Positions 1 through 10,881 of a stretch of DNA of 64,000 bases are shown here, piece by piece. Below the pieces are notes generated by a model. It was not told the origin of the DNA. It ran no database searches and worked only from the letters and a program-made list of their open reading frames with translations. Source of the stretch: Axinella damicornis (lineage: Eukaryota; Porifera; Demospongiae; Axinellida; Axinellidae); the NCBI GenBank assembly GCA_963931865.1, contig OZ007507.1, positions 8,615,847 to 8,679,846 of the forward strand. The letters run 5' to 3'. Each line of letters opens with the position of its first letter. Position 1 is the stretch's first letter. Made by a program: the position numbers and the translations under genes.

Positions 1-1540
1 AACGCAGAACGAGTCGCTTTGTGTCGATAACGGCTGTGAGAACGCAGACTTCGCAAGGTGAGCTCTGAGCGCTCTATTTACAGCTAGCTAGCAACTTTAC
101 TACGAGTACAGTGGTGTGATATCCAACGTGTTGAGCTCACGTGTTCTATTTTTAGTACACGCCAAAGATTCCGCCTGTTTCAAATTTTTGCCAGTCACAC
201 GCTCTTCCTCCTCCGCCGTGAAAAAACAATGATGTCATCATGCGCTCTTGAGAGGGGCTAGTGGCTAGACTGCTCCTGTTCTTGTCTACACTGCAACTCC
301 TCAACTGCTTTCCGCCATATGCACTGATACACACTAGCTGATAACTGACACTGCACATGCAAGTCCACAGCCTGCTTGTTTACCAACCTACCCACCCACC
401 CACCTACCTGCAGGAGAAATTGCAAGCCACAGTCATGTCTTTTACAATAATTGTGTAATCAGCTCTGGTAACAAGAGCTCACTTCAGTGTAACCATGACA
501 ACAGTAGTGTATAGCTAGGATTTCTGTGATGCCAGGGCCTGAGTACTGCCACTGCCACAGACTCGTTCCCTTCTGCTGCTTCAGTCGACTCCAGTAGACT
601 CCCAATTGCCTTTGAGGTTTCGCCATTTCGTAGCATACTATACTAGACATGTGCCATGTATGTACATGTGAATATAATTTTTATGTGACGATCATACTGA
701 TGCCCGGGCCTAGGTGGAATATGATGCACAGTCATTCTTTTGTTAACGTTGGTCATGCATCTCAGATTCTGTAACAGACAACGTTGGTCATGCATCTCAG
801 ATTCTGTAACAGACAGTTGTGGTCCATATTGTTTGACTAGCTCTACTAGCATGGAGTAGGAGTGGCGATTATCCAGCAATCACAAGACTCATGTTCTCTG
901 TCTTCAATCCCCACCCACAGACACACAAGCCTGACAAAAATCCTATCAAGGGTAAGCAAAACCCCAGCCCAGTGTGGAGCTCCCAGGAGAGGGATGGAAT
1001 CCTTCCTCAACCAACTCATTCCTCCTGGGGTCATGTCACATAGACCGTTGCCACTACTTGAAAATCCGTTCATGACGTCACAATGCCAGCAATCAGACAG
1101 GAGGGGCTACTACAAGATGAGACAATGCAGGAAGTTCAAGGCAGTGACGGGGCACAGGCCTCCAGCCCCGAGCTCCAGATCTCACTGACTTTTGCCTTCA
1201 TTGTGAAACACTGGATGGAATTCTGTTGCTGATTTATCTGTGGATGCTGTGCCATAACACTGCAATGCATTATAGTAAGAACCATGACACGTGTATGTAT
1301 ATGTGCACTGTGTGTATATGTGAGTGCATTTTTAACGTCATTTGCTGTCTGGATCCAACAATCTTAACAATCTTCTGCTGGTGAGATTCAACTTGCTATT
1401 ACTCATAGTATGGTCTCAAGATTTTCCGTCTAGCTGTCCCAGAATCTGATTATTATAAGTTTTTGTCCAGTTAGATGGGGTGGAGACTTTCTCCTCTCCC
1501 ACAAAGGGTGTAGGAGGATGCATGTTATGCTCCTCCTCTC
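1..1540. other. No supported gene; short tandem duplication
   Basis: I see no convincing exon here. A 37-bp unit is directly repeated at about 742-815 (both copies contain TTGGTCATGCATCTCAG). Bases 250-272 match the right terminal repeat (GAGAGGGGCTAG...) of the MITE described at 4591-5003, so this is a solo end of that family. Open frames of 75-108 codons around 846-1188 show no family resemblance. Confidence 0.5.
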
Positions 1541-1550
1541 CGACAGATGG

Positions 1551-1566
1551 CGGGCGGGCGGGCGGG

Positions 1567-1599
<33 letters not shown>

Positions 1600-1715
1600 T
1601 GTTACCATGTTTTACTTTGAGTCACTCAGGCATGTACACATGCAGGTATAGGGGGATATCCGATGATGAAACTAATTGATCAACCACAAGTTGATCTATT
1701 TGATGTCCTCTATTG
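1551..1715. repeat. GGGC/poly-G tract plus dispersed repeat arm
   Basis: A (GGGC)n stretch passes into a run of about 30 or more G, followed by roughly 115 bp that recurs in inverted orientation at about 41990-42110, also directly beside a C run. Shared landmarks are TTACCATGTTTTACTTTGAG, the GGGGGATATCC block and a TTGATCAACCAC-like block. The homopolymer is therefore part of the repeat family rather than an independent event. Confidence 0.75.
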
Positions 1716-2065
1716 TGTCCATGTCGGGTGCTCTTTCAGACAGTACAGCTAAACTCACCTCTGCGATAAGGTTGGTGTGTTACACACACATGTTAATAAC
1801 ATGACTGTGTTTATTCAACAAGTTTAAATTAGGGACTACAGTGGTAAACCAAAAAGAAGTAGCATGCAAGCAAAATGCACAGTATGTTACAACTGTTCTC
1901 CAATCAGTTTGGCTGAAGAAAGTGCACTGTGAAGAATCTCGCATGGCAGGATGCGAACCTTTAGGAAAGCGTCAGTTCTCACACGGATTTGTCCACCCAC
2001 AGGACACAGGGGACAGTGGCCGCTGGTCGTACAGTGCTGCTGTAGGCACCATGGATCTGGGGCGT

Positions 2066-2155
2066 GAAGGGTGGAGGGGGAAGGAGGGGGAGGGGGGAGG
2101 GGGGAAGAAGGGGGAGGGGGGAAGAAGGGGGAGGAGGGGTGGGAGGAGGAGTAGA
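2066..2155. repeat. GGGGGA-rich low-complexity tract
   Basis: Purine-only GGGGGAGG/GAAGAAGGGGG units with no coding signal. The 107-codon plus-strand frame running into it ends in low-complexity Gly/Arg/Glu and is not taken as a gene. Confidence 0.85.
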
Positions 2156-2416
2156 TTAACTTAAGTTACCAAAATACAACAGTTACTTAGAAACAGTTTC
2201 TATCTCATCATACTCGTACCAGGTACACCCACTCAGAGTATAATCACATCAATACGACGCACAAGCATTATGAAGCTGCATCAGTGACTTGTAACCGTGA
2301 GCTGAATGACACAACACGGTAGTCGATGATGTATGGCTTATACAGCATCGAACCTGAGGGGTGCAGCCCTGAGGGTGTGGGGCTGCACATGCCATACGGC
2401 ATGACCTGCCATGCTA

Positions 2417-2928
2417 TCAATACATTAAGATTTTACTGTCCGTTTGTGTGTAACGAAGTGGGATGTTCCGGAGGCTGGAACTTGACAAGTGACACATGAC
2501 TTTCACTGCAACCTTCGAACTTCGAACTCACAAAGAATGATCCAGAATGTTGGACAGGGCCTGCAAGCTTCCAGAACGGCTGGGGCTGCAAACGGACACA
2601 AACGGAGAGCAGTAACTAGCTGAAGCGTGCACAACGTGGGAGTTGAAGCAGACGCGATCGGGGAGCAGCAGCCGAAGTGAAGCGGACACAAATATCGGGG
2701 AGAGCGGACGCATCAGGGAGCAGTAGTTGACGAGGACGCGATCTGGGAGCAATAGCTGAGGTGAACACATGGATATCGCATGGGAGGACACAATCGTGGA
2801 GCAGCAGTTGAAGTGGATGCAATCGGGGAGCAGCAGCTAAAGCAGACACAATCGGGAAGCAGCAGAGCTGTCTGGCGCAGGAATGCCCTGTCACGTAATG
2901 AACGAGGGGGAAGTAGCGAAGCTACTTG
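2417..2928 (+). mobile_element. Helitron-like repeat, diverged copy (H1)
   Basis: Begins TCAATACATTAAGATTTTA directly after an A and ends GTAGCGAAGCTACTTG directly before a T, as in the other copies of this family. The interior carries the degenerate minisatellite based on GGGGAGCAGCAG. The 3' hairpin is shortened (AAGTAGC/GCTACTT) compared with the full copies. There is no protein-coding content. Confidence 0.7.
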
Positions 2929-3049
2929 TATGTATTACTTATGCTAATGGTGAAGCGATGCACACTGCTACGAAAGTAGCAATAGTGTTTCAAGATATTA
3001 ATCCCCAGGGCAGTAAAATACAGTTAGTACCTCCTTGCAGGTACTGTAC

Positions 3050-3106
3050 TAGCCTCATTCCCAAGCCATGTGAGAGGAGAGAAAGCGTGGCCTGGGAATG
3101 AGGCTA
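3050..3106. mobile_element. 57-bp MITE, TAGCCTC family
   Basis: A foldback element with ends TAGCCTCATTCCCA and TGGGAATGAGGCTA. It is flanked by GTACTGTAC (3041-3049) and GTACTGTAT (3107-3115), a 9-bp target duplication with one mismatch. It belongs to the same family as the copies at 17455, 18365, 19888, 21318, 22822 and 32271. Confidence 0.85.
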
Positions 3107-3457
3107 GTACTGTATGAGATCTGCCGGTATATTATTTGCAAAACGTAGCAACAGTTTGACAACAGGAGATATCTGCTAGGAACCAAAAGTGATTTGGGGT
3201 GCTTGAGAAAAAGCAAATGTACCATAGTCCACTAAAGAGTGCCTGCCCCCATCCTTTGGCTAAGTTTCCATTACAGGGTCAAAGTTCATTCCAACCAGTC
3301 TCGTGTGAAATGGTGTTGGCCACTTGAGCGTAAATGCTGGTTGAAACAGAGGAAAATGCAGTGTAGCCTGAGACCAGCGCTTTCATTAATGGCTACTCTT
3401 ACATACATGATGTATATAACAGACAAATGAATGTACCAGACATTTCGAAACACATAC

Positions 3458-3525
3458 CTTCACACTCCAGTCTGGTACATTCCTGGTGATGGCTTTGCCG
3501 CCATATGTTCCAATTGTAATGGTAA
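3458..3525 (-). CDS. Possible internal exon, unidentified
   Basis: On the minus strand a CTGCAG acceptor and a GTATGTG donor bracket 68 nt, open in one phase. It encodes a 22-residue segment containing TITIGTYGGKAITRNVPDW, which has globular-protein composition rather than repeat composition. I cannot assign a family. It lies 230 bp downstream (in gene sense) of the exon at 3756-3893 but is not clearly part of the same gene, because that exon ends in a stop. Confidence 0.35.
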
Positions 3526-3755
3526 CTGCAGGAGAAGTTCTTCCGGTGAGGTGTTCCTGCCCTACCATGACACCCAGCAGGCAGGGTGGGGAGAGGGAGA
3601 GAGGAAGGGAGGGAGGGAGGTACTGAGTAGTTACTACCTCCTTCCTCCATAGTCTTAGTCTTATTCAATACAAGCAGCCAGAGAAGATGCACTTTCTCCG
3701 AGGAACACTTCATCACTGTACGTAGCACACAGTCGTACCTGTTCCCCTTGAATTT

Positions 3756-3893
3756 CTACCCTTCTGGTGCATCCACTGACGCTCGCTCATCGTCAACTTC
3801 AGTGGGGGGCTGGAGGTACCATCTCTGACATTCCAAGTGCTTGGAGGTCCAAAGGTCATAGGGGGAGGTGACCCGGGTCTTCTCTTCCTTACC
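3756..3893 (-). CDS. Possible terminal exon, unidentified protein
   Basis: Minus-strand acceptor CTTCGCAG is followed by 45 codons and a TAG. The peptide includes VTSPYDLWTSKHLECQRWYL and ends in an acidic tail, EVDDERASVDAPEG. The composition is typical of coding DNA, and the stop makes it a candidate last exon for the coiled-coil exons further upstream on this strand (5500-7916). The GGGTAGAAAT sequence at the stop could also serve as a weak donor. No family is recognised. Confidence 0.4.
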   Translation of the reverse strand, partial: GKEEKTRVTSPYDLWTSKHLECQRWYLQPPTEVDDERASVDAPEG

Positions 3894-4590
3894 CTGCGAA
3901 GGATGAGGGAGAGGAGTGAAGAGAGGAGGGATGAGGAAGCAGGAGGGTGTCACTAATCACTGGAATGAACTGGACTGAACTGAACTGGACTGGACTGTCA
4001 GATACATCAAAATAAGTTAACGGAAGCATATTTGCCAGCGAAAGATACAAACACAATTTACTGTATGGAGGCTCATGCAAGTAATTCACTGTCTACATGT
4101 GCTGTAATCCACTCAACACACAGAATGCCATTGGTGTGTGGAATACGTAGTTATTTCATCAATGAACACTGAACCGTGATCTGTGCATGCATACGGTGTA
4201 GCAGCACTGCACATGCCCCATGGGACAAACAGACACAAAGTGCAAGGAACTCTGGCTGGGGTGGACAAAATAGTGGATGGGCAAGGTGAGCAGCAAGGCG
4301 AACGGCAAAGCAAGCAGAAAGGTGAACTGCAAGGTGAACTGTGCTTGCTTCCATTATGTTATCATTACAGTAATTTATGCGAGTTCAAATGTTACTCCAC
4401 TGCCAGAGAGTTGGTAGGACCAATCAGATTTCAGAAAGTTGTCACATGACAACAGTAAACCAAATCGCATCATGCATTGAAACATTGCAGTCACGCCCAT
4501 TCATTGCAATAGATCACTCGAGTGTAGACACTCTGCACAATGATATTTGTTTGTTCGATCTCTGCTTGCCTTCCGTCACAGAACGTGCAG
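3894..4590. other. No gene recognised
   Basis: Mixed-composition intergenic or intronic DNA. It contains a short imperfect CTGAACTGGACTGGACTG tandem near 3965-3997 and GCAAGGTGAGCAGCAAGGCG-type repeats near 4283-4340. The open frames are under 90 codons and unsupported. Confidence 0.5.
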
Positions 4591-5003
4591 CAGTCTAGCC
4601 ACTAGCCCCTCTCCGCCCGGCCGGTCAAGTGGGCGCGCGGCGAAGATGCACGCGCAGGGAGGAGAGGGTCTAGCAAACATAGCACTGAGATCACGTTTCT
4701 CTGGAATGCCAATTACATGTACCTGTGAACCGGTTCAGAACGAGTTCTGTATCCAGGTTGGACTAGTTTAGCTCGAGTGTAAGAGTTTAGATGCTCTCTG
4801 CCGGGCTGATCGGATGCGAGCGGCTTGGTTTACTACCACAAGAGTCATCAATAAAATTGGAACGAATCACTTCAGTGAGATCTAATTGGTTAGTTGAAAC
4901 ACAATCAAGTGCAATGTTTGCTAGACCCTCTCTGCCCTCCACGCACAGCTTCATCACGCGCCTGCTTGACCGGCCGGGCGGAGAGGGGCTAGCTGCTAGA
5001 CTG
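4591..5003. mobile_element. 413-bp foldback MITE (CAGTCTAGC ends)
   Basis: The left arm starts CAGTCTAGCCACTAGCCCC and the right arm, read in reverse complement, starts CAGTCTAGCAGCTAGCCCC. The inverted arms run about 100 bp each and include CTCTCCGCCCGGCCGGTCAA and GGAGAGGGTCTAGCAAACAT-like blocks. The middle holds two related sub-blocks separated by TAGTTTAGCTCGAGTGTAA. I found no clear target duplication. A second copy, lacking about 90 bp of its right arm, lies at 61707-62028. Confidence 0.8.
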
Positions 5004-5499
5004 AGTAACAGTTGAGAAATACTCTGCGCTAGCTATGATCACACATGCACACACACATAAATAGTATGATCACCGTGATTTAGTACCAGAGGTTGAAATA
5101 ACATGCGGACATTGGTCAATTTCTGTAGTCTTGATGGAGAACATCTGGTGGCGTGAGTGGGTTACATTTCTTGTCACAGAGGCGTGTCCAACGTTGCAAT
5201 TATCAGAAGATTGACACTCCTTCCTGTGTGTTGCCCTACCTTCAAACAGTCAGCAATGTTCAATAACCTGGCTGCTAAACAAAAGGGCACTGGACTTCCT
5301 CGTTATTCCGGTATTGGTGTAAACCGTTGTTAGAGATGGCAGATGGCTGAAAGGTTTTTAGAAGCCGTGAAAGGGTGTCATGAACCAACAGTGAAGTAAT
5401 TCCTCCTTATGAGCTGTTGAAACTGAGCTGTTTTTGACTCCTCAATCAAACGGTGACATAACCATATTATACATTCCACACACACACACACACACATAC
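5004..5499. other. No gene recognised
   Basis: Probable intron or spacer. Nothing beyond short (CA)n at 5476-5495 and a TGAAATAACATGCGGACA motif that also occurs in the GGTCC-type repeat near 17890. Confidence 0.45.
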
Positions 5500-5604
5500 C
5501 TGTTGGTCATAAGTCTTCAATGGTCTGCTAAAAGTTCTCCTGGATCGCTTCTGCCTCTAGCAGTTGTGTCTGTGCATCCTGAAGACAAGCGGATAATGTC
5601 TCCA
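5500..5604 (-). CDS. Possible coiled-coil exon with frame break
   Basis: Minus-strand acceptor CATCCAG and donor CAG|GTATGTG bracket 105 nt. The first 24 codons read ETLSACLQDAQTQLLEAEA..., a heptad-like, Glu/Leu-rich segment, and then a TAG follows AACTTTT. If one T of the TTTT run is extra, the frame stays open to the donor. This is either a consensus homopolymer error or a pseudo-exon. It is probably the same gene as the exons at 6312-6422 and 7822-7916, but intron phases do not join cleanly, so the assignment is tentative. Confidence 0.4.
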
Positions 5605-5985
5605 CTGGATGATGTGAGGGACGGAGAGGAGGGAGAGGGAGGAGGGAGAGGGAGGGGGAGGAGGGAGGGGGAGGAGGGAGACTGCACATGTACCTCAATA
5701 CCACAGATACCTGGTAATGTATGTGTTCTACAATAATATTATACTTGTATTTCCTCTGTACTCCCCATCTCCCTTCCCCCTTCCCTGTCCCCACCCCTCC
5801 CTCCATTCCTCCATCCCTTCACCCCTCCTTCTTCCCCCCCCCCCCCCCTCCCTCCTCCTCCCCCTCCCTCCTCCTCCCCTCCTGCTCCCCCTCCCTCCTC
5901 CTCCCCTCCCCCTCCCTATTCCCCCTCCTTCCTCCCCCTCCCTCCTCCCCCTCCCTCCTCCCCCTCCCTCCTCCCTAGGCATCGT
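5605..5985. repeat. GA-rich then CCCTCC-rich microsatellite
   Basis: About 5618-5690 is GGGAGAGGGAGGA-type sequence, and about 5755-5978 is (CCCTCCTCC)n with a run of about 20 C at 5826-5846. Long Pro/Ser/Leu and Gly/Arg open frames here on all strands are by-products of the repeat. Confidence 0.85.
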
Positions 5986-6311
5986 CCTGCTTACCATCCA
6001 ACTCCTTCAATCCCTCTGACGTCATGGCAACTGAGGCCCTCTGCAGAGCAAGAATGGTTCCAAGGAGTAAATGTTGATGGCTGCCTGTCTGGCAGACTAC
6101 ATGCGTATACACTGTATATTCTAAGATCATACATGTAGCACATACAGAGATAATTATTCCTCCTACTCCCTCATTTACCTTTGACCCTTTCCCTTTACCC
6201 TCCCCCCTCCCCCATCACCTTCCTCCCTTCTGTCACCCCCTCCAATTAATTCACAACTTCTCCGTTCACGCTCCCTCGCTCCATCACCTTCCCTCACTCT
6301 TCATCCCTCAC

Positions 6312-6422
6312 CTTCTGCTGGTGCTTCTCAAGCTGCAGAGTGAGCTCCTTCACCCTCTCCTCGAGTAGCTGCTTCTCCTCCTTCAGCAGTTCCTTCTCCT
6401 CCTCTAATAGTGCCTGCTCATG
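6312..6422 (-). CDS. Coiled-coil exon, unidentified gene
   Basis: Minus strand: acceptor CTCCGCAG, 111 nt (37 codons, phase 0 at both ends), donor AAG|GTGAGG. The peptide is strongly heptad-patterned and Glu/Lys/Leu-rich (EQALLEEEKELLKEEKQLL then EERVKELTLQLEKHQQK) with no Gly or Pro, so a coiled coil is a safe call. Coiled coils do not identify a family. The neighbouring exon 7822-7916 has a similar composition and is probably upstream in the same gene. Confidence 0.6.
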
Positions 6423-6596
6423 CTGCGGAGGATGAGGGGACAACCCTCTCATTACCTCCTAGATATATTACCAGTGAGCTACATACTTTATACACACTAC
6501 ACGCAAGAATGCACCTACTGTCATGCATAAATCCTTGGCCCAATATCCCAAAACACCTCTTGCACCCAAATAAGACAACTTTTTTTCTTTTCTTCC

Positions 6597-7510
6597 GAGG
6601 GGCAACCGCACTCCTGGTAGCCGTTGCAACTCCGCGGTTGCCTCGCAGTAGCGCAAGCTGCAATTCGTTCCAATTAACGCACATGCCACGTGTAAACCAC
6701 GCTCAGTCGAACGCTAGCAATGGCGACCAAAGGGAAGACACGAAATTATAACAGCACTTACAACCTTGCCAGCACGGTGAGTTTCGGTATGTAACCGTCA
6801 GTGAACAACAGCGATTACGGCTGTGTGGTCAGAATCTTTGTGGGCCCTTCCTATGACTGTACTGGCAACCAACGTCGAAGAGAACGATCGAGCAATGGCG
6901 GCCGATGGCACGACAAAAGCGCTTGTATCTCCATCACCAAGGTGAGTTTCGCCACAATTATTGTGTGGTCGTGTCACTGCATGATAGCGATCACGATGGT
7001 GTTGTCAGAATCTCTGTAGACTTTTCCTGCGTGCTGTGAGGTTTGATTATTTAGATTATCGAGGGGCAACCGCACTCGTGGTAGCCGTTGCAATGCCGGC
7101 TGCGACTCGCCGTAGCGTAAGTATCGCAGTTAGTTCCAATTAACGCACATGCCACGTGGCAACCACGCTCTGTCGCGTCGATCGCTAGCAATAGCGGCCG
7201 AAGGGAAGACACGAAGTTATTACAGCACTTACAACTTTGCAGCACGGTGAGTTTTGGCATGTAAGCGTCAGTGAACGACAGCGATCACGGCCATGTGGTC
7301 AGAATCTTCGTGTGCCTTTGCTAAGAACGGTACTGCCACCGGAAGTCGGAGAGAGCACACGAGCAATGGCGGCCACGGCGAGACAAAAGCGCTTGTATCT
7401 CCACCACCAAGGTGAGTTTCAGAACCAAAATTGTATGCTTGGGTCACTGCATGATAGTGATCACGACGGTGTAGTCAGAATCTTTGTAGGCCATTCCTAA
7501 GGTAGTCAAA
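6597..7510. mobile_element. Two tandem MITE copies (A 6597-7035, B 7059-7510)
   Basis: Both copies start GAGGGGCAACCGCACTC and share CAATTAACGCACATGCCACG, AAGGGAAGACACGAA, GGTGAGTTT and CAAAAGCGCTTGTATCTCCA. Copy B runs on to a right end, CTACCAGGAGTGTAATT, that is partly inverted to the left end (CACTCCTGGTAG), and that end is locally duplicated at about 7567-7612. A third copy lies inverted at 25226-25752. The interior is non-coding apart from short spurious frames. Confidence 0.75.
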
Positions 7511-7599
7511 GGTTATTTAATTATTTACATTACGCGGCACAATTTTTCCCCTACCAGGAGTGTAATTAGATTATTTACGCGGCACAATTTTTCCCCTAC

Positions 7600-7795
7600 C
7601 AGGAGTGTAATTTACGAAATTTCCCCAGATGGGCAGGATTGGCAAGGAAGCAACTAATGCTTATTTGAAGCCTCTCCTGGGAAGGGAAACCAGAAACCTG
7701 GAGAAAAACCGTTCCTAGGTGCAATTGATGGGACTCGAACCTGTGGTCTCTCACACCACAGTCGAGTGCTTTAACCACTACACCACACACTCTCA
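7600..7795 (-). mobile_element. tRNA-derived SINE
   Basis: On the minus strand, 7792-7715 contains a pol III A-box-like TGGTGTAGTGGTTAAAGCAC and a canonical B box, GGTTCGAGTCC, spaced as in a tRNA. It reads like a tRNA-His relative with GTG in the anticodon loop. The would-be acceptor stem does not pair and the body continues about 115 bp (to 7600) with no tRNA 3' end. This is therefore a SINE with a tRNA head, not a working tRNA gene. Confidence 0.7.
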
Positions 7796-7821
7796 CTCTC
7801 TCACACGGTGCGTGCCCTCAC

Positions 7822-7916
7822 TCTCATATTTCTCTCGCTGATGACCAGCTCCTCTGATAATGATGTGATCTTCTCCTTGGCTTCAGTCAGCAGAGATAAA
7901 CTTGGGCCCATGACCT
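7822..7916 (-). CDS. Possible coiled-coil exon
   Basis: Minus strand: acceptor GAGTTCAG and donor AGA|GTGAGG. The peptide VMGPSLSLLTEAKEKITSL continues SEELVISERNMR, which is amphipathic and helix-forming. It may also be a start exon, since an in-frame ATG follows the acceptor by two codons. It is grouped by composition with the exons at 6312-6422 and 5500-5604. The gene is not identified. Confidence 0.45.
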
Positions 7917-8321
7917 CTGAACTCTAGTCACATGACACATAAGCTGCTGGGATCTCAGTCCAGCGGACTCATCATCTATGTTGACGTTTGACTTTGGAAG
8001 TGTTTATGGTAAATCTCTCAAACTGCTAGTAACAACAGACAGGAGACATCCCTGGGAATGGCCATGGAGTAACCCACGAGGTATGGGAATGAGGCCAGAC
8101 ACAAAGGCAAGCACATCATGCGGGCTAGCCTCGTTCCCACGCAGAGGCTACATGCCGGCACGCAAGTGAGTCCAGAAACAATACATAAGGCATTCTATAC
8201 CATCTGATTCAAAAGAATGGCCCAGGGATAAAATGGCTGTTCAGCTGTTTATATCACTTACTGGTTCTGCATATCTTGGATCACAGTCATGCTAGGTTTC
8301 TGAGAATCTTGATCGACTTAC

Positions 8322-9302
8322 TTCGCACTGGGCCCGCTTCATACTGCAGTGAATTCTCTACCTATAAGAGAGGGAGGGTGAGAGCAAGAGAAATGTGAAG
8401 GGTGGGAGGCAGGGGAATTTGGAGGGAGGAGATGAGAAGGAGAGCATGGGTGTGAGGTGATACCTCTCTGAGCAGCACTCCGATCAGAAAGTGCTTCCTG
8501 CAGAACTCATCACTGAGTGAGTACTCCATACGTTTCGCTGTGCATATATATATGTGTGGGGGTTGAAAGTGTGATGGTGTGTGGGTGGGTGTGAGGGGAG
8601 TGTTTTGGGAGTGTGAGGATGGTGAATGTGTGAGGGTGGAACAAAACAAACGCATACTCAGATCAGCCACTGTAGGCAATCGTGCAGCCAGTTACATGTC
8701 ATGCTCTAGAGATGGAAGGTTTGCAGTGCTTACAAATTCCACAAATCTGGATGACAACTGAGAGCAAGCTAAATTATCCATCGCAATTTTGACCGATATG
8801 TTTCTCTAAGATTGAATGAAAAAATGTTCGATCATTGGAATATTTAAAGTAAAACTGTCCTCTACTGTTGGATTGAAATTTAATTGGTCCCACTCCTGGT
8901 AGCAATAACTCACATTCAACGGGGAAGGGGAGGTTGAGTGCCACAAAGTGCTCGTGGTCACACACAATCCAGAGGAACTCCGGTTTCATGTCAGATATTT
9001 GCTGTGCACACACAACGGGAAAATAGCACAGTGAGGTAACTGGTATATAGGTAACTACTGAGATGTCTAGTTTCTGGCTATGGCCAGTTTGGTTATTTAC
9101 TCCCCTCTGCATGCACGCACACACCCACACACACACACCCACAACCACACACACACATATACATACACACACACCCACATACATACACACACACACACAC
9201 AACCACACACTCACATCCACAACCACACACACACACACACACCCTCACACACACACCCACACACATGCACCCACAACCACACATCTACACCCACACACAC
9301 AA

Positions 9303-9367
<65 letters not shown>

Positions 9368-10316
9368 CACACATACATCCTCCCTCTCCCGTCTCTCTCC
9401 ACATGCTCACCACATCTTCCCGGATACTAAAATCCTCCAGGTACACATGTAGCGTGCCACTATCTTGAACACCACGGTCCATGACACTGAACAAACGCTA
9501 CAGAGATGAGGAAAGCAAATTATAGCAACAGTACTAGAGGTATCAGCACGGTCAACACGGAAAGCTTACTGAACCTGCATGGGTATTGTCTCTGACTCAG
9601 TAATTCCAATAACTGTCTAAAATTGGAACTTGGAATCCGGAGCCAGCCTACCTTCACAAAGTCTGCCAGGCTTCTGTTCGCTATCTGGAGAGAAAGAGAT
9701 TCAGCTAATTGAAGCCATCAGTGGAAACTTCCACTTCAATTCAGCCCCTTCCCCTCTTGTCGAAGCCACACCCACCTTGGAAGACAGGTCGCTGCGTCTG
9801 TCCCTGATGTGGGAGAGGAGGATGGTCACAAGGCTCTGAAGGTTCCAACCAAAGTCTTCCGGGTAGCATGTCTTGCGAGATGCCTGATAAATGCGGCAGG
9901 TACAGTGTGTAAAGAGGGATACACAGAATTTCAGATTGTTTGGTGCAATACTAGACGTTGGAAAATGAACCACATCTGATCGTGATCTCGCGCTAGTCTT
10001 CTTGGTGAGGGTTAGGTACTGTGCCATGCTTTTCAACATCACCTCCAGGAAGAAGTTCCGAAGAACCAGAAATGCAATTACTGCTGGTCCAGAGTGATCA
10101 CTCCTGCCAACAGCCTGGCCAGCTCATCATGGACGGCTGTCTTCTTGCTGTTGTCCATCTCAGTCACAAACATGTACTGCAAGGGATGGGGTCGGTAGAG
10201 GACGAGGATGGTCGGTGTGGGTTGCGGGGGAGGGGGGGGGGGGGGATGGAGGACATGGGGAGAGAGGGGATGAGGTCGGTGGAGGACGATCGAGGGTGGT
10301 CGGTGTAGGTTGCAGG

Positions 10317-10351
<35 letters not shown>

Positions 10352-10723
10352 TGGCGGACATGGGGAGAGAGGGGATGGGATCGGGGGAAGCACTAACTTC
10401 TGATCACTCTACTACAACATATACACATAATTATACAATTGGTAGTTCTATAGCAGGAGGAACATGGTAGTCTACTTGACACATCCCACCCCCCAACTGA
10501 ATGTGAACTAGACTACCTCCTCCCAAAAAGTGGGAGCTCTATCCCACCTATATATACCTCAATGTGGACTCTCATTTAATTCCCAATGTGAGCTGTCGAT
10601 CCTTGCCATCCCACCCCACTCACCTCCATGTAGGATCTCAACAGCTCAGCACCATCTGCCTTCACCACCTTCTCCCTGGCGTTGTCAGCAGCTTGCAGAG
10701 GGTGCATCGCAAGGGACAGTGCC
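8322..10723 (-). CDS. DOCK-family (zizimin-like) gene, internal fragment
   Basis: Minus-strand exons: 10624-10723; 10020-10176; 9776-9883; 8914-9001; 8464-8537; perhaps a 22-nt exon 8322-8343. Key peptides are [14 protein letters not shown], then [20 protein letters not shown], then [20 protein letters not shown]. The order and spacing match the central region of DOCK9/10/11-type Rho-family GEFs (KSMAQYL; HEHYIPLNLP; YSLSDEYC..HFLVGLLLRE), a helical scaffold between the membrane-binding DHR-1 and the catalytic DHR-2 domains. Phases of 8914-9001 and 8464-8537 join exactly. In exon 10020-10176 the frame breaks near LAGVITLD and resumes as [13 protein letters not shown]; one missing C would restore it. 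Neither DHR-1 nor DHR-2 is present. The 5' side is occupied by the SRCR exons, and I see no continuation below 8.3 kb. The family is fairly secure; the subfamily is inference. Confidence 0.65.
9117..9373. repeat. (CA)n microsatellite
   Basis: Nearly pure CACA with CCACA and CATACA interruptions, in a D0CK-gene intron. It produces His/Thr and Cys/Val frames of up to 129 codons that are not genes. Confidence 0.95.
10205..10375. repeat. G-rich minisatellite with poly-G run
   Basis: Two diverged copies of a unit containing GACGATCGAGGGTGGTCGGTG and GGACATGGGGAGAGAGGGGA, each with an internal poly-G run (the second about 30 G at 10321-10350). It is intronic to the DOCK fragment. Confidence 0.85.
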
Positions 10724-10881
10724 CTGGTGGGGGTGAAGAAGGGGAGGGGGAGGAAGAAGGGGAGGGAGAGGAAGAGGGGAGGGAGAGGAAGAGGGGAGGT
10801 AGGGATGGAAGACAAGGGAGGAGTCCATCAGATCATGCAACTCCCTAAAATTTAATCCTGTAGTTTGTCAACATTCCGTAC

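Noticed and set aside
7714..7792. tRNA gene (His-like) on the minus strand
   Set aside because: A and B boxes are good, but the acceptor stem does not pair and there is no proper 3' end; better explained as a SINE head.
9063..9494. His/Thr and Cys/Val frames up to 129 codons
   Set aside because: Products of the (CA)n microsatellite.
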